Positions 26,932-35,615 are shown, counted from the first letter of the stretch. The stretch is DNA of 64,000 nt from Pseudarthrobacter sp. AL07 (GCF_029960665.1 NZ_JASBRB010000003.1:248001-312000), one strand, 5' to 3'. Notes: generated by a model not told the origin, from the sequence alone. Numbers and translations are program-made.

Positions 26932-28362
26932 CTAGGCGTCGAGTGCGCTCATGACGTGCTTGATGCGGGTGTAGTCCTCGACGCCGTACATGGAGAGGTC
27001 CTTGCCGTAGCCGGACTGCTTGAAGCCACCGTGGGGCATTTCAGCGGTGAGGAGGATGTGGGTGTTGATCCAGACCGCGCCGAAGTCCAGGTCGCGGCTC
27101 ATCCGCATGGCCGTGCCGTGGTCGGACGTCCAGACGCTGGATGCGAGTGCGTATTCGACGTCGTTGGCCAGCTCGAGTGCCTCCGCTTCGGATGAGAACT
27201 TCTGCACGGTGATGACCGGGCCAAAGGTTTCCTTCTGGACGATGTCGTCGGTCTGCTTGGCGCCGGTGACGATGGTGGGTTCGAAGAAGAAGCCCTTGTC
27301 CCCGGCGCGGTGCCCGCCCGTAACAACCTGACAGTTTTCCGGCAGGTGCTCCACCACGGAGGTGACGGCGTTGAAGTGGTTCACGTTGTTCAGCGGGCCG
27401 AAGTAGTTGTCTTCGTCGTTCTGCGAGCCGGTGTGCAGGGTCTTTGTGTGCTCCACCATGGCTGCCACGACGTCGTCGTGGACCGAATCCTCAACCAGCA
27501 CGCGGGTGATGGCGGTGCAGTCCTGGCCGGCGTTGAAGAAGGCGAACTCGGCGATGGCCGCGGCGCTCTTCTTGATGTCCGCGTCCTTGAACACGATGGC
27601 CGGGGCCTTGCCGCCGAGCTCCAGGTGGGCGCGCTTGAGGCCCTTCGCGGCCCCGGAGGCCACGGCGATGCCGGCCCGGACCGAACCCGTGATGGAGACC
27701 AGGCCGGGGACCCGGTGCTCCACCATCATCGCGCCGGTTGCGCCGGTTCCCAGAACGACGTTCAGGACGCCGGCGGGCAGGATGTCGCCGGCCAGGCGGG
27801 CCAGCACCAGGGTGGACTCCGGGGTGGTGTCGGAGGGCTTGAGGACCACGGCGTTGCCGGCCGCGAGGGCGGGGCCGATCTTCCAGATGGCCATCAGGAA
27901 CGGGTAGTTCCACGGGGCAACCTGGGCCACGACGCCGATGGGCTCGCGGCGTACATAGGAGGTGTGGCCTTCGAAGTACTCGCCCGCGGACTTGCCCTCG
28001 AGGATGCGCGCGGCACCGGCGAAGAAGCGGAGCTGGTCCGCGCCGGCGGCCACTTCCTCGGACGCGATCAGGCTGCGCACCTGCCCGGTGTTGCGGTGCT
28101 GGGCCTCCACAAGTTCGTCACTGTTGGCCTCAACGGCGTCCGCGAGCTTGAGGAGCATCAGCTGGCGCTGCCCGGGGGTGGCGTGCTTCCAGGTCTTGAA
28201 GGCGTCCTTGGCCGCGGTCATGGCAGCGTCGACGTCGGCCTGGATGGACACAGGAGACTGCGCCACAACCTCGCCGTTGGTGGGGTTAACGATGTCCAGC
28301 AGGTCGGTGCCCGCAGGCGTGACGAACTCACCATTGATGAAGTTCTGCAAGGTTTGAACCAC
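26932..28362 (-). CDS. gamma-aminobutyraldehyde dehydrogenase
   Basis: NAD-dependent aldehyde dehydrogenase of 476 residues, closest in feel to PatD/Prr enzymes of putrescine catabolism. Catalytic Cys is at about 282 (NAGQDCTAITR), Glu at about 248 (LELGGKAPAI), NAD motif APWNYP, and C-terminal GGFKQSGYGKDLSMYGVEDY, typical of this subfamily. The GTG at 28362 has GAAAGAGG about nine bases upstream; a TTG at 28371 is possible but overlaps that site. Product GABA feeds the adjacent GabT. Confidence 0.88.
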   Translation of the reverse strand: MVQTLQNFINGEFVTPAGTDLLDIVNPTNGEVVAQSPVSIQADVDAAMTAAKDAFKTWKHATPGQRQLMLLKLADAVEANSDELVEAQHRNTGQVRSLIASEEVAAGADQLRFFAGAARILEGKSAGEYFEGHTSYVRREPIGVVAQVAPWNYPFLMAIWKIGPALAAGNAVVLKPSDTTPESTLVLARLAGDILPAGVLNVVLGTGATGAMMVEHRVPGLVSITGSVRAGIAVASGAAKGLKRAHLELGGKAPAIVFKDADIKKSAAAIAEFAFFNAGQDCTAITRVLVEDSVHDDVVAAMVEHTKTLHTGSQNDEDNYFGPLNNVNHFNAVTSVVEHLPENCQVVTGGHRAGDKGFFFEPTIVTGAKQTDDIVQKETFGPVITVQKFSSEAEALELANDVEYALASSVWTSDHGTAMRMSRDLDFGAVWINTHILLTAEMPHGGFKQSGYGKDLSMYGVEDYTRIKHVMSALDA

Positions 28363-28520
28363 GGTGTACAACCTCTTTCATAAGGGAACATCAGCTGCAA
28401 AGCGGATGGTTGCGACTGCCTTGAGCCTATGCCAGCACCAACACCCCGGGGAATAGCCACCTGCACACCCTGGGGCGCAATGTTTAGTGCGGTTGACCAG
28501 CATCCGTCTATCCTTGGACC

Positions 28521-29954
28521 ATGGCCATCTCCCTCGCCACCCTGCTCGGCGTGCACTCCCTCCACCTATCCAATGCAGGCCTTGCCGAGACCACCTGGCA
28601 CGAGGACATCAACTGGGTTGCCGTCACGGAACTGGAAGACCCGCAGCGCTTCCTCAGCGGCGGCGAACTGGTACTCACCACCGGCATGCGCCTGCGGTCC
28701 GCGCCCGAGCAGCGGCGCTTCGTCCGGCAGGTCCAGCGCGCCGGAGCCGTGGGCATCGGCTTCGGGACCGGTCTGACGCACGACGCCGTCCCGCCGGCCC
28801 TGATTGCCGAGGCCAACCGCTGGGGGCTGCCGATAGTCCAGGTGCCGTACGAGACGCCGTTCATTGCCATCGGCAAACTGGTGGCGGAAGCGCAGGCCGC
28901 CGATCACGTCGCGAAGCTGGAGCGCCTGATCGCGGGCCACCAGATCCTGGCCCGCGCGCTCCTCACCGGCGGCGGCCTCGCCCAGCTCCTGAAGCACCTG
29001 GGCGGCATGCTGCGGACAGAGATTGCCCTCACCCAGTTCACCGCCCACCTGTACAACAGCAGCTCCGAGCTCCCTACCGCTGACACGTGGTCCTCCTACC
29101 CCATCCCCACCGGCCGCCGCGATGCCTGCACACTCTGGGTCCGCCAGCCGTTCGAGGATTCAGGGATTATCGGCTACGCCCAGAACCTGATCAGCGTGGA
29201 GCTGAACAACATGGTCAAGCAGCGCCAGGCCCAGCGCGCCCTGTGCGGCCAGGTGCTCGAGGACGTCATCCACGGCTCCCTGGAGACCAGCGAGGCCCAG
29301 CGGCGCCTCGCCGGCGTGGGCCTGAACAGCACACGCAAAAACGTGGTGCTGCTGGCGGTGTCCGCCGCCCATCACAAGGCGCTGGTGAGCACCTCCGTGC
29401 CGCAGCCGCTGGAGAACGCGGTGGCCGCCGTCGTCGGGAAGGACCTGGTGGTGGTGATTAACGACGACGGCAGCGCGGCACCTGCGCTGGCCAGGCGCCT
29501 CAGCGATCACCTGGCGGAGGCAGGGATCCACGCGACGATCGGGATCGGCGGCGGGTACACCAAGCCGAACGGCCTGCGCTGGAGCTACTTCGAGGCGCGC
29601 GATGCGGCCAGCCACGGCCTGCCGGTTAACGAGCCGGAACGCCTGAGCCTGACCTCCCTGTTGCTGGCCAGCGAAGACGTTCCGCTGGCTGACATGGCCC
29701 ACGAGTCGTTGAACCCACTCCGCGCCTTCGACGCTGCCCACGGCGCGGAACTGGTGACCACCCTGGAAAGCTACCTGAACAACAACGGTTCCGTGGCCGC
29801 CGTCGCCGAAGCCCTGACCCTGCATCGGAACACGGTGCGGTACCGGTTGGCGCAGATCACCGAACTCACCGGCTACGATCCTTCGGTCACGGCGGACCGT
29901 GTCCAGCTGTGGCTGGCTCTCGCCGTGTCGCGGCTCGGAGCGCGGCACCCCTGA
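28521..29954 (+). CDS. PucR family transcriptional regulator, GabR-like
   Basis: 477 residues. An N-terminal PucR purine-catabolism-like domain (about 1-130) precedes a GGDEF-like middle and a C-terminal HTH at about 420-450 (GSVAAVAEALTLHRNTVRYR). It is divergent from the aminobutyraldehyde dehydrogenase and gabT genes. In Corynebacterium a PucR-type GabR activates GABA use, which supports the same role here. The ATG at 28521 follows TATCCT (28509-28514) by six bases, so the mRNA is probably leaderless. Confidence 0.87.
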   Translation: MAISLATLLGVHSLHLSNAGLAETTWHEDINWVAVTELEDPQRFLSGGELVLTTGMRLRSAPEQRRFVRQVQRAGAVGIGFGTGLTHDAVPPALIAEANRWGLPIVQVPYETPFIAIGKLVAEAQAADHVAKLERLIAGHQILARALLTGGGLAQLLKHLGGMLRTEIALTQFTAHLYNSSSELPTADTWSSYPIPTGRRDACTLWVRQPFEDSGIIGYAQNLISVELNNMVKQRQAQRALCGQVLEDVIHGSLETSEAQRRLAGVGLNSTRKNVVLLAVSAAHHKALVSTSVPQPLENAVAAVVGKDLVVVINDDGSAAPALARRLSDHLAEAGIHATIGIGGGYTKPNGLRWSYFEARDAASHGLPVNEPERLSLTSLLLASEDVPLADMAHESLNPLRAFDAAHGAELVTTLESYLNNNGSVAAVAEALTLHRNTVRYRLAQITELTGYDPSVTADRVQLWLALAVSRLGARHP

Positions 29955-29960
29955 GTGCCG

Positions 29961-30023
29961 CAACGCGGGGTCACATCGCGCCCATGTTACGGCCCCGGAT
30001 GGGCGCTAAATGACCCCGCGTTG
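29961..30023. repeat. 63-nt palindromic intergenic element, copy 4
   Basis: Arms 29961-29985 and 29999-30023 with a 13-base loop. It is the most diverged copy: TCACATCGCGCCCAT against ATGGGCGCTAAATGA leaves a mismatch in the stem. It lies between the convergent PucR and CYTH-CHAD genes, and its right arm contains the last codons and the stop of the latter. Confidence 0.92.
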
Positions 30024-31631
30024 GAGGGGTTTGCGGGACTTCTTGCGTTCCTTCCGGTACTCAACTTCGGCGTCGGCCGCGAGCTGTACCTGCCGGGTAT
30101 GGAGCGTGACGTAGGCGGACGCGACAGCCTCGGGGAGGTCCGGCGCCGCCGCCAGCTTGGCCAGCAGGTCCCGGGCCACCACGCTGTCGTGGAAATCGCC
30201 GAGGATCTGCTGCTGGCGGCGCGCGGCCTTGGCGATCTTCGTGGCGCGCTTACCGTGCACCGGCTCTGCGGACTCCGCCACATGCCGCAGCCGTTTGGCA
30301 TCCTTGCGCACCTCGTGCAGCGCCGTCTCGTGCTCGGCTCCCCGGCGTGCACGTTTGGCCGTCCTCGCTCCGCGCTGCAGGCGTTTGGCGGCCTTGGCCA
30401 CCAGCTGCCCTGCCGCCTTACGGGCCGGGGCTGCGGCGCCCGGGCGGACTGGCGGGTTGTCAAGGAAGGCCTCGAGGCCGTCCAGGAGTTGGAAATAGCG
30501 CGCGGAAACCATCGCCATCTGGAGTTTCCGGTGGGCTGCGTCCCGGCTCGGTCCCAGGTCATCCTCCAGCCGGTCCTTCACCGCCGAAGCCAGTAGCGGG
30601 GGCAGCTCCGCCATATGCCCGCGCAGGCGGTCCAGCATGACTTCAGCGTCCCGCGGCACGCCCAGCACGCGGCCAAGCCATTTGAGCTCTGTACCGAGGT
30701 GCCGCACAGCCAGGGCATTGTAGAACCGCCGGTAGGCTTGCAGCGCCGAACGGGCCCGGCGGGTGGCCGACCGCAGATCGTGCACAGCCTCCGGTTCCTC
30801 CAGACGGACGCCGGGATCATGTGCCAGGATGTCGCGGATCTGCGCAGCCAGGTAGGCGGTCAGCAGGTCTGACACCGGATCCTTCTTGCCGGGACTTTTT
30901 GGGCCGGCCGCGGCACCGGATTCCGTGGCAGGCAGCGCCAGGACCTTTGCCAGCTTGGAGCCGTGCTTGGCCGGGCGCGCCCCTGCGGCTGCCAGGATTT
31001 TTTCTGCGGCCGGGAACAGGTCAGTGCTCCCGTGCACCAGCTCGAGTTCCCATTCACGCCACTGCCGGGTCCGTGCCTCCCCCTCGGGCGCTGCCGCGTC
31101 CCCCATCGCGGCGTCACCCGCGCCGCCCGCAGCGCCGAGCAACTCTGCGCTCACGCGGTCATCGGCCAAATCCGCCAGGTGGACACCGTCCTCGCCATAT
31201 AACGCATAGGTGGTCCGCCGGGTTTTCAGCCGGACCACCGGTGCGGCGTCCTCACCGCGGAGGTACGCCATCACGTGAGCCAACAGGCTGTCAGGAACGA
31301 CGCCGGGCTGGCCCAGCGGGGCGTGCAGCTCGCGGCGACGCCGGGGTTCCGACCCGGAGCCGCCGGCTGCGTCGCCAGACTCCTCGTCGGATCCGGGGCC
31401 CTCCGCGGTCAGCTTCAGGTGCCAGCCGGCGTCGACTCCGCCGGTGCGGCGGCGAAGTGTGATGTCGCGGGCGGCGAGCGCATGGCCTGCTGTGTCGAAG
31501 TACACCGCTTCCAGGGTGTCCACGTGTGGCTCCCCCACCCGGGTGACCCCGGGGATGTCCGCGAGCGCCGGCACCTCGGCGTCCGGGCCGACGTCGTACT
31601 TCTTTTCGACCTCAACTGCCTGCGAAGCCAT
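30006..31631 (-). CDS. CYTH and CHAD domain protein
   Basis: 541 residues. The N-terminal CYTH (triphosphate tunnel) domain, about 1-200, opens with EVEKKYDV, the metal-binding ExExK motif, and contains LRRRTGG and RRTTYAL basic strands. The CHAD domain, about 260-520, is helical with regular His/Arg motifs (EEPEAVHDLRSATRRARSAL, HEVRKDAKRLRHVAE) that bind polyphosphate in the family. The pair suggests polyphosphate or triphosphate handling. The ATG at 31631 (MASQAVEV) has AAGGA upstream. The C-terminus RGVI and stop are read from a palindromic repeat arm. Confidence 0.88.
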   Translation of the reverse strand: MASQAVEVEKKYDVGPDAEVPALADIPGVTRVGEPHVDTLEAVYFDTAGHALAARDITLRRRTGGVDAGWHLKLTAEGPGSDEESGDAAGGSGSEPRRRRELHAPLGQPGVVPDSLLAHVMAYLRGEDAAPVVRLKTRRTTYALYGEDGVHLADLADDRVSAELLGAAGGAGDAAMGDAAAPEGEARTRQWREWELELVHGSTDLFPAAEKILAAAGARPAKHGSKLAKVLALPATESGAAAGPKSPGKKDPVSDLLTAYLAAQIRDILAHDPGVRLEEPEAVHDLRSATRRARSALQAYRRFYNALAVRHLGTELKWLGRVLGVPRDAEVMLDRLRGHMAELPPLLASAVKDRLEDDLGPSRDAAHRKLQMAMVSARYFQLLDGLEAFLDNPPVRPGAAAPARKAAGQLVAKAAKRLQRGARTAKRARRGAEHETALHEVRKDAKRLRHVAESAEPVHGKRATKIAKAARRQQQILGDFHDSVVARDLLAKLAAAPDLPEAVASAYVTLHTRQVQLAADAEVEYRKERKKSRKPLQRGVI

Positions 31632-31762
31632 GACCGGCCGTCCTTCCAGAATCACGGGCGCCAGGTCCAGCTGGACAAGTTCTTACGAGCCCGGGACTGA
31701 ACACTTGTGGCCCGAGTCTATGCCCGCAACATTAACGGCCGGGAGAGGTTCACCACAGAAGT

Positions 31763-31791
31763 CTAGACATCAAACGTCTAACGTCTAACGT
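31763..31791 (+). promoter_or_regulatory. promoter and GTCTA-repeat operator of the MFS/GntR operon
   Basis: A -35 box CTAGAC (31763-31768), 17-base spacer and -10 box TAACGT (31786-31791) are followed by seven bases and the MFS start codon. TAGAC at 31764-31768 and GTCTA at 31776-31780 form an inverted repeat with a 7-base spacer, and GTCTA recurs at 31783-31787. These sites cover the promoter, as expected for a repressor; the GntR protein encoded downstream is the natural candidate. Confidence 0.7.
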
Positions 31792-31798
31792 TAAGGGC

Positions 31799-33022
31799 AT
31801 GACTGTTTCCCCTTCCGGTACCCCGACGCTGTCCGACGCGCCGCCCAAGCCGCGTTCCGCCGTCGTGTTCGGCGTCATTGCGCTGGTGCTTATTGGGCTG
31901 AACCTGCGCGCGGGGATTGCGGCGGCGTCGGCCCTCCTCCACGATTTTCAGCAAGTCCTTGGCTACGGACCGCTGGTGGCAGCGATCATCCCGTCCATCC
32001 CCACGCTCTGTTTTGCGGTGGCGGGGGCCGCGACCTCGTGGCTGACCGGACGGCTGGGCGTGGAGAAGGCCATCCTGCTGGCGCTTGGGTTCCTGGCCGG
32101 CGGGCTGCTGCTCCGAGGGATCCCGGCAACGGGCATGCTCGTGGCAGGCACCGTGGTGGGGATGTCCGGCCTGGCGGTCTGCAACGTGGCCATGCCGTCG
32201 TTCATTCGCGAGCATTTCGCCAGCCGCACCTCGGCGATGACCGCGCTCTACACCGTCGCCATGACCACCGGCGCCACCGTCACCGCGGTCGCCGTCGTCC
32301 CGATGGCGCTGGCACTCGGCTCACCGTCCGCCGCCGTCGGCACGATCGGATTCCTGGCCGTGGCCGCCTTCCTGGGCTTCCTGCCCGTTGTTCTGCATGC
32401 GCACCGCAACAGCGTCCGCAACACTGCTGCCCGCATCTCCCCATGGCCACTGATCCGAACCCGGAAGGGCCAGCTTCTCACCGCCCTCTTCGCACTCCAG
32501 GCGCTGCTCGCGTACTCGCTCATCAGCTGGTTCCCGTCGATGCTGATCAGCATGGGCCTCAGCCCAGCGGACAGCGGCCTGATGTACGGGCTGATGCAGC
32601 TGGTCTCCGTACCGGCCGGCATGATACTAATCGCCATCGGCTCGCGGCCCCGGATGCTCCGGCCGGCGCTGTATCTGGTCAGCACCACCATGGTGGCCGG
32701 CCTGTCAGCGCTGATGTTCCTGCCGGTGGCCCTGGCCGTCATCCCCACCGTCCTGCTTGGCTTCGGCCTGGGCATTTTCCCGCTGGTGATGGTGATGATC
32801 AGCCGGAGCGGGACGAGCACCGCCGAGACCACCGCCCTGTCCACCCTGGCGCAGTCCACCGGCTACCTGCTGGCCACGGCCGGCCCCTTCGGTGCGGGCC
32901 TGCTGTTCAGCGGGACTGGCGGCTGGATGCTTCCCCTCGCACTGCTGCTGGGACTTGCCGTGGTCCAAGTGGTGGTTGCACACCTCATCTCCCGTGCCCC
33001 CTTGTCCGCCCTGAAGAAGTAG
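31799..33022 (+). CDS. MFS transporter, CynX/NimT family
   Basis: 407-residue, twelve-helix major facilitator. The segment ALVLIGLNLRAGIAAASALL is the typical first helix of CynX/NimT (cyanate/nitroimidazole) transporters, and helices around SWLTGRLGVEKAILLALG and LISWFPSMLISMGLSPADSG fit. The substrate is not predictable. It is co-transcribed with a GntR regulator six bases downstream. The ATG at 31799 appears leaderless (see the operator feature). Confidence 0.85.
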   Translation: MTVSPSGTPTLSDAPPKPRSAVVFGVIALVLIGLNLRAGIAAASALLHDFQQVLGYGPLVAAIIPSIPTLCFAVAGAATSWLTGRLGVEKAILLALGFLAGGLLLRGIPATGMLVAGTVVGMSGLAVCNVAMPSFIREHFASRTSAMTALYTVAMTTGATVTAVAVVPMALALGSPSAAVGTIGFLAVAAFLGFLPVVLHAHRNSVRNTAARISPWPLIRTRKGQLLTALFALQALLAYSLISWFPSMLISMGLSPADSGLMYGLMQLVSVPAGMILIAIGSRPRMLRPALYLVSTTMVAGLSALMFLPVALAVIPTVLLGFGLGIFPLVMVMISRSGTSTAETTALSTLAQSTGYLLATAGPFGAGLLFSGTGGWMLPLALLLGLAVVQVVVAHLISRAPLSALKK

Positions 33023-33028
33023 AACGCC

Positions 33029-33709
33029 ATGACCCTGAGCACCTCACCCCGCCAGCCCCTCGCCGACGAGGTCACCGCCAAACTCCGTCAGATGGTCCAC
33101 TCCGGCGAATGGCCCCTGGACCAGCGCATCCCGTCCGAGCCGGAGCTGATGCATGGCCTGGGGGTCTCGCGCGGCACGTTGCGCGAAGCCATCAAAGCCC
33201 TGGCGCATAGCGGGATGCTGGAGGTCCGCCGCGGCGACGGCACCTACGTCCGGGCCACCAGCGAGATGTCCGGCGCCGCCCGGCGAATGTACCAGGACCA
33301 CACGGACGAACACATCCTCGAGGTCAGGCTCGGCCTTGACACGCAGGCGGCGCGCCTCGCGGCCCGGAATGCAACGGCCGACGACGTCGCCGACCTGCGC
33401 ACGGTGCTCTCCACCCGGGAATCCGCCTGGAACGCCGGTGACTTCGAGGGGTGGGCCCGGGCGGACTGGGCCTTCCACGCGCGCCTTGCCAAAGCCTCCG
33501 GGAACCCGCTGCTGCACGAGCTCTACGTCAGTTTCGGCGATGTGTTCCACCAGGACCTGCTGAAACAGCAGCGCAAGGGCAGGCTGGACGGCCTCACGAA
33601 TGAAGGCCACGGTGCCGTGGTGGACGCTATCGAGGCCCACGACGCCGATTCCGCGGTGGCCAGCGTCAACCAGAACCTTAACACCTGCGCGGAGTGGCTG
33701 CGGGCGTAA
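33029..33709 (+). CDS. GntR family regulator, FCD (FadR C-terminal) type
   Basis: 226 residues. Winged HTH at about 8-75 (GVSRGTLREAIKALAHSGML in the recognition helix region, then VRRGDGTYV), and an all-helical FCD ligand domain at about 90-220 with the metal-binding acidic and His positions EVRLGLDTQAARLAA, DWAFHARLAKASGNPLL and EGHGAVVDAIEAHD. It follows the MFS gene by six bases and probably represses the operon until a carboxylate-type ligand binds. Confidence 0.88.
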   Translation: MTLSTSPRQPLADEVTAKLRQMVHSGEWPLDQRIPSEPELMHGLGVSRGTLREAIKALAHSGMLEVRRGDGTYVRATSEMSGAARRMYQDHTDEHILEVRLGLDTQAARLAARNATADDVADLRTVLSTRESAWNAGDFEGWARADWAFHARLAKASGNPLLHELYVSFGDVFHQDLLKQQRKGRLDGLTNEGHGAVVDAIEAHDADSAVASVNQNLNTCAEWLRA

Positions 33710-33715
33710 GTCCAG

Positions 33716-33761
33716 CGCCCGACGGCGGTCCGGCACCTGGGTGCCGCACCGCCGTCGGGCG
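33716..33761 (+). terminator. terminator of the MFS/GntR operon
   Basis: Perfect 14-base arms CGCCCGACGGCGGT (33716-33729) and ACCGCCGTCGGGCG (33748-33761), with an inner CGGCAC/GTGCCG stem. It starts seven bases after the GntR stop. No clear T-run. Confidence 0.85.
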
Positions 33762-33790
33762 TTACCGCGTCTAAGTGCTGCCGCTGCCGG

Positions 33791-34327
33791 TCAGGGGCGG
33801 AGACCCTGGAACACGTTCTTGGGCCGCTGCATCTCACCATGCTTGGCACCGAGGATAATCACGGCACCGGCGAAAGCAGGAATGGCCCACTGCAGCATTT
33901 TGAGCTGCTGCTGCGCCGACTTCAGCTCATCGGAGGCCCCTGCCCTGGGCTCCGTGGCCCCCTCGCCGCCCTGGTCCGCGAGCTGGTCCACCTTCTTGCC
34001 GAGAATCCCGGCGTACAGTGTCACGGCGGCGCCGGCCACGGTCACCGCCGTCTTGATCACAGTGTCCCGCGCCACGCCGTCCTGCTTCGCGATGCGGTCC
34101 TTGTTCTCAAAGGCAATCGCGAGGTCAGCCAGCAAATGCGAGGCGAAAGCCGCAGTCTGGACCGGCGCCCACTTCATCCAGCCTGCACTGGAGAGCCGGG
34201 TCCGCTCGGCCGGGTCCTTGGCATCAGCGGCCGCACCGTTCAATCCGATGGCGCCCATGAGTGAACCGCCGAACCATGCCGCAGCGCTCAGATCGTGAAC
34301 GGACCGGGCAACAAGATTTCCTGCCAT
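33791..34327 (-). CDS. hypothetical integral membrane protein
   Basis: 178 residues from the ATG at 34327 (MAGNLVARSVHDLSAAAWFG). Three or four hydrophobic segments: AAWFGGSLMGAIGLNGAAA, TAAFASHLLADLAIAF, TAVTVAGAAVTLYAGILG and MLQWAIPAFAGAVIILGA. A charged, Glu-rich loop precedes the last helix, and a short basic tail follows it. I recognise it only as a type found in Arthrobacter relatives, without known function. Confidence 0.68.
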   Translation of the reverse strand: MAGNLVARSVHDLSAAAWFGGSLMGAIGLNGAAADAKDPAERTRLSSAGWMKWAPVQTAAFASHLLADLAIAFENKDRIAKQDGVARDTVIKTAVTVAGAAVTLYAGILGKKVDQLADQGGEGATEPRAGASDELKSAQQQLKMLQWAIPAFAGAVIILGAKHGEMQRPKNVFQGLRP

Positions 34328-34482
34328 GATGTGGATTCCTAACGTCGAACTGGTTCCGAAATGCCGCTGGTGCGGCCTGTCCTGGCCTGGCCCATATGGG
34401 TCATGGACATGCCATGGTAAGCACACTTATCAATGTTACGAAACCCCCAACTTCGGGCACGGTTGCGCGTAATATCGTCGCC

Positions 34483-34551
34483 ATGCATGACGCACATGAC
34501 CTGGCCGCGGGTGCCGCTACCTTGCGCGCCAGGAAACCGGCGAACGGCTGA
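34483..34551 (+). CDS. 22-codon leaderless reading frame directly before DUF1206
   Basis: TAATAT at 34470-34475 is followed by seven bases and an ATG, the spacing seen at other leaderless starts here. The frame reads MHDAHDLAAGAATLRARKPA and ends at TGA 34549-34551. It is in the same frame as the DUF1206 gene, whose ATG follows four bases later. It may be an upstream frame coupled to DUF1206, or the N-terminus of a longer ancestor cut by a stop. Confidence 0.4.
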   Translation: MHDAHDLAAGAATLRARKPANG

Positions 34552-34554
34552 CTG

Positions 34555-35382
34555 ATGGCAGACGGGGAATCCGCCATCGGCGAGGCGGCGGACGCCGTCG
34601 AGGAGGCGTCCGACACCAAGGCGCTGGACGTTGTGGCGCGCTCGGGATTTGCCGTGATGGCCCTGCTTCACATCATCGTTGGTGCGATTGCCATCGCCCT
34701 GGCCTTCGGCCAGCCGGGGCAGGCGGAAGCCACCGGTGCCATCGAGCAGCTGGGCGCCAACCCTTGGGGACCGGCCGTGCTGTGGTCCTGCGTCGTGGCG
34801 TGCACCGGCCTGGCTTTGTGGCAACTCAGTGAGGCCACCCTCCGTTCGCGGCGTCTTCCCCGAGCGAAGCGGCTCGGAAAGCTGATCTCCTCCGGCTTTT
34901 TGGCCGTAGCTTACGGAAGTGTGGGCCTCAGCTTCGCCGGGTTTGCCGTGGGCCTGCGCGGAGATTCCGGAGACACCGCACGCGATTTCAGCACGGCCCT
35001 CCTGAACACGCAGTTCGGGCTGCCTGCGCTGGTGGCGGTAGGCCTGACCACCATGGGCGTCGGCGTCTACTTTGTGGTGAAGGGACTGCGGCGCGGGTTC
35101 AAGGAGGAACTCTTCCGGTTCGAGGGCACCCGCCGCGGCAAGCTCATCGACTCCTTGGGCGTCATCGGGCACGTGGCTAAGGGAATCGCGCTGAACCTGG
35201 CCGGACTGCTGTTTGTGATCGCCGCGGGGAAGCAGAGTCCCGAGGAATCCACGGGTCTGGACGGAAGCCTCAAGGCGCTCCGAGACCATCCGTTCGGCCC
35301 GTACCTGCTTGTCGCGATCGGGGTGGGTTTTATCTGCTACGGCCTGTTCGCGCTGGTCCGGGCCCGGTTTGGCAGGATGTAA
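34555..35382 (+). CDS. DUF1206 membrane protein
   Basis: 275 residues with six membrane segments arranged as three repeated pairs: ARSGFAVMALLHIIVGAIAI / GPAVLWSCVVACTGLALWQL, ISSGFLAVAYGSVGLSFAGF / LPALVAVGLTTMGVGVYFVV, and IGHVAKGIALNLAGLLFVIA / GPYLLVAIGVGFICYGLFAL. This triplicated layout defines DUF1206. Function unknown. No ribosome-binding site precedes the ATG at 34555; an in-frame leaderless ATG lies at 34483, separated by one TGA, so expression may depend on reinitiation. Confidence 0.85.
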   Translation: MADGESAIGEAADAVEEASDTKALDVVARSGFAVMALLHIIVGAIAIALAFGQPGQAEATGAIEQLGANPWGPAVLWSCVVACTGLALWQLSEATLRSRRLPRAKRLGKLISSGFLAVAYGSVGLSFAGFAVGLRGDSGDTARDFSTALLNTQFGLPALVAVGLTTMGVGVYFVVKGLRRGFKEELFRFEGTRRGKLIDSLGVIGHVAKGIALNLAGLLFVIAAGKQSPEESTGLDGSLKALRDHPFGPYLLVAIGVGFICYGLFALVRARFGRM

Positions 35383-35403
35383 CCACCAAGGGAAGGGAAG
35401 CCA

Positions 35404-35550
35404 ATGTCAACCGTGAGCCAACTGTTCATGTCCCCGGCCGTCGACGCGCAGTGGCCCGGGACCGGCTCCCGGCTGCACCACTCCGTGGGCCACTGGCCAC
35501 TGGTGATCAATGACAGCACCAGCGTGGCCGCCGTCGGGGCTGGACGTTAA
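35404..35550 (+). pseudogene. truncated SRPBCC family protein (48 codons)
   Basis: The frame reads MSTVSQLFMSP, then AVDAQWPGTGSRLHHSVGHW and PLVINDSTSVAAVGAGR. The second part matches the early-middle region of actinobacterial SRPBCC (polyketide cyclase/START-like) proteins of about 140 residues. About 25 residues after the N-terminus and everything after the TSV strand are missing. GGGAAGGGAAG precedes the ATG, so a short peptide could still be made. The stop is two bases before palindromic element copy 5. Confidence 0.7.
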
Positions 35551-35552
35551 AG

Positions 35553-35615
35553 CAACGCGGGGTCACTTCGCGCCCATCCCAACGGGATTTATGGGCGCAA
35601 AGTGACCCCGCGTTG
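35553..35615. repeat. 63-nt palindromic intergenic element, copy 5
   Basis: Arms 35553-35577 and 35591-35615 with a 13-base loop; one stem mismatch (TCGCG against CGCAA). The loop ends GATTT as in copy 3. It lies between the truncated SRPBCC gene and the convergent second FprA gene. Confidence 0.94.

Noticed and set aside
27310..28383. Long plus-strand frame opposite the aminobutyraldehyde dehydrogenase
   Set aside because: Shadow of the real gene; same compositional artefact, no domain.
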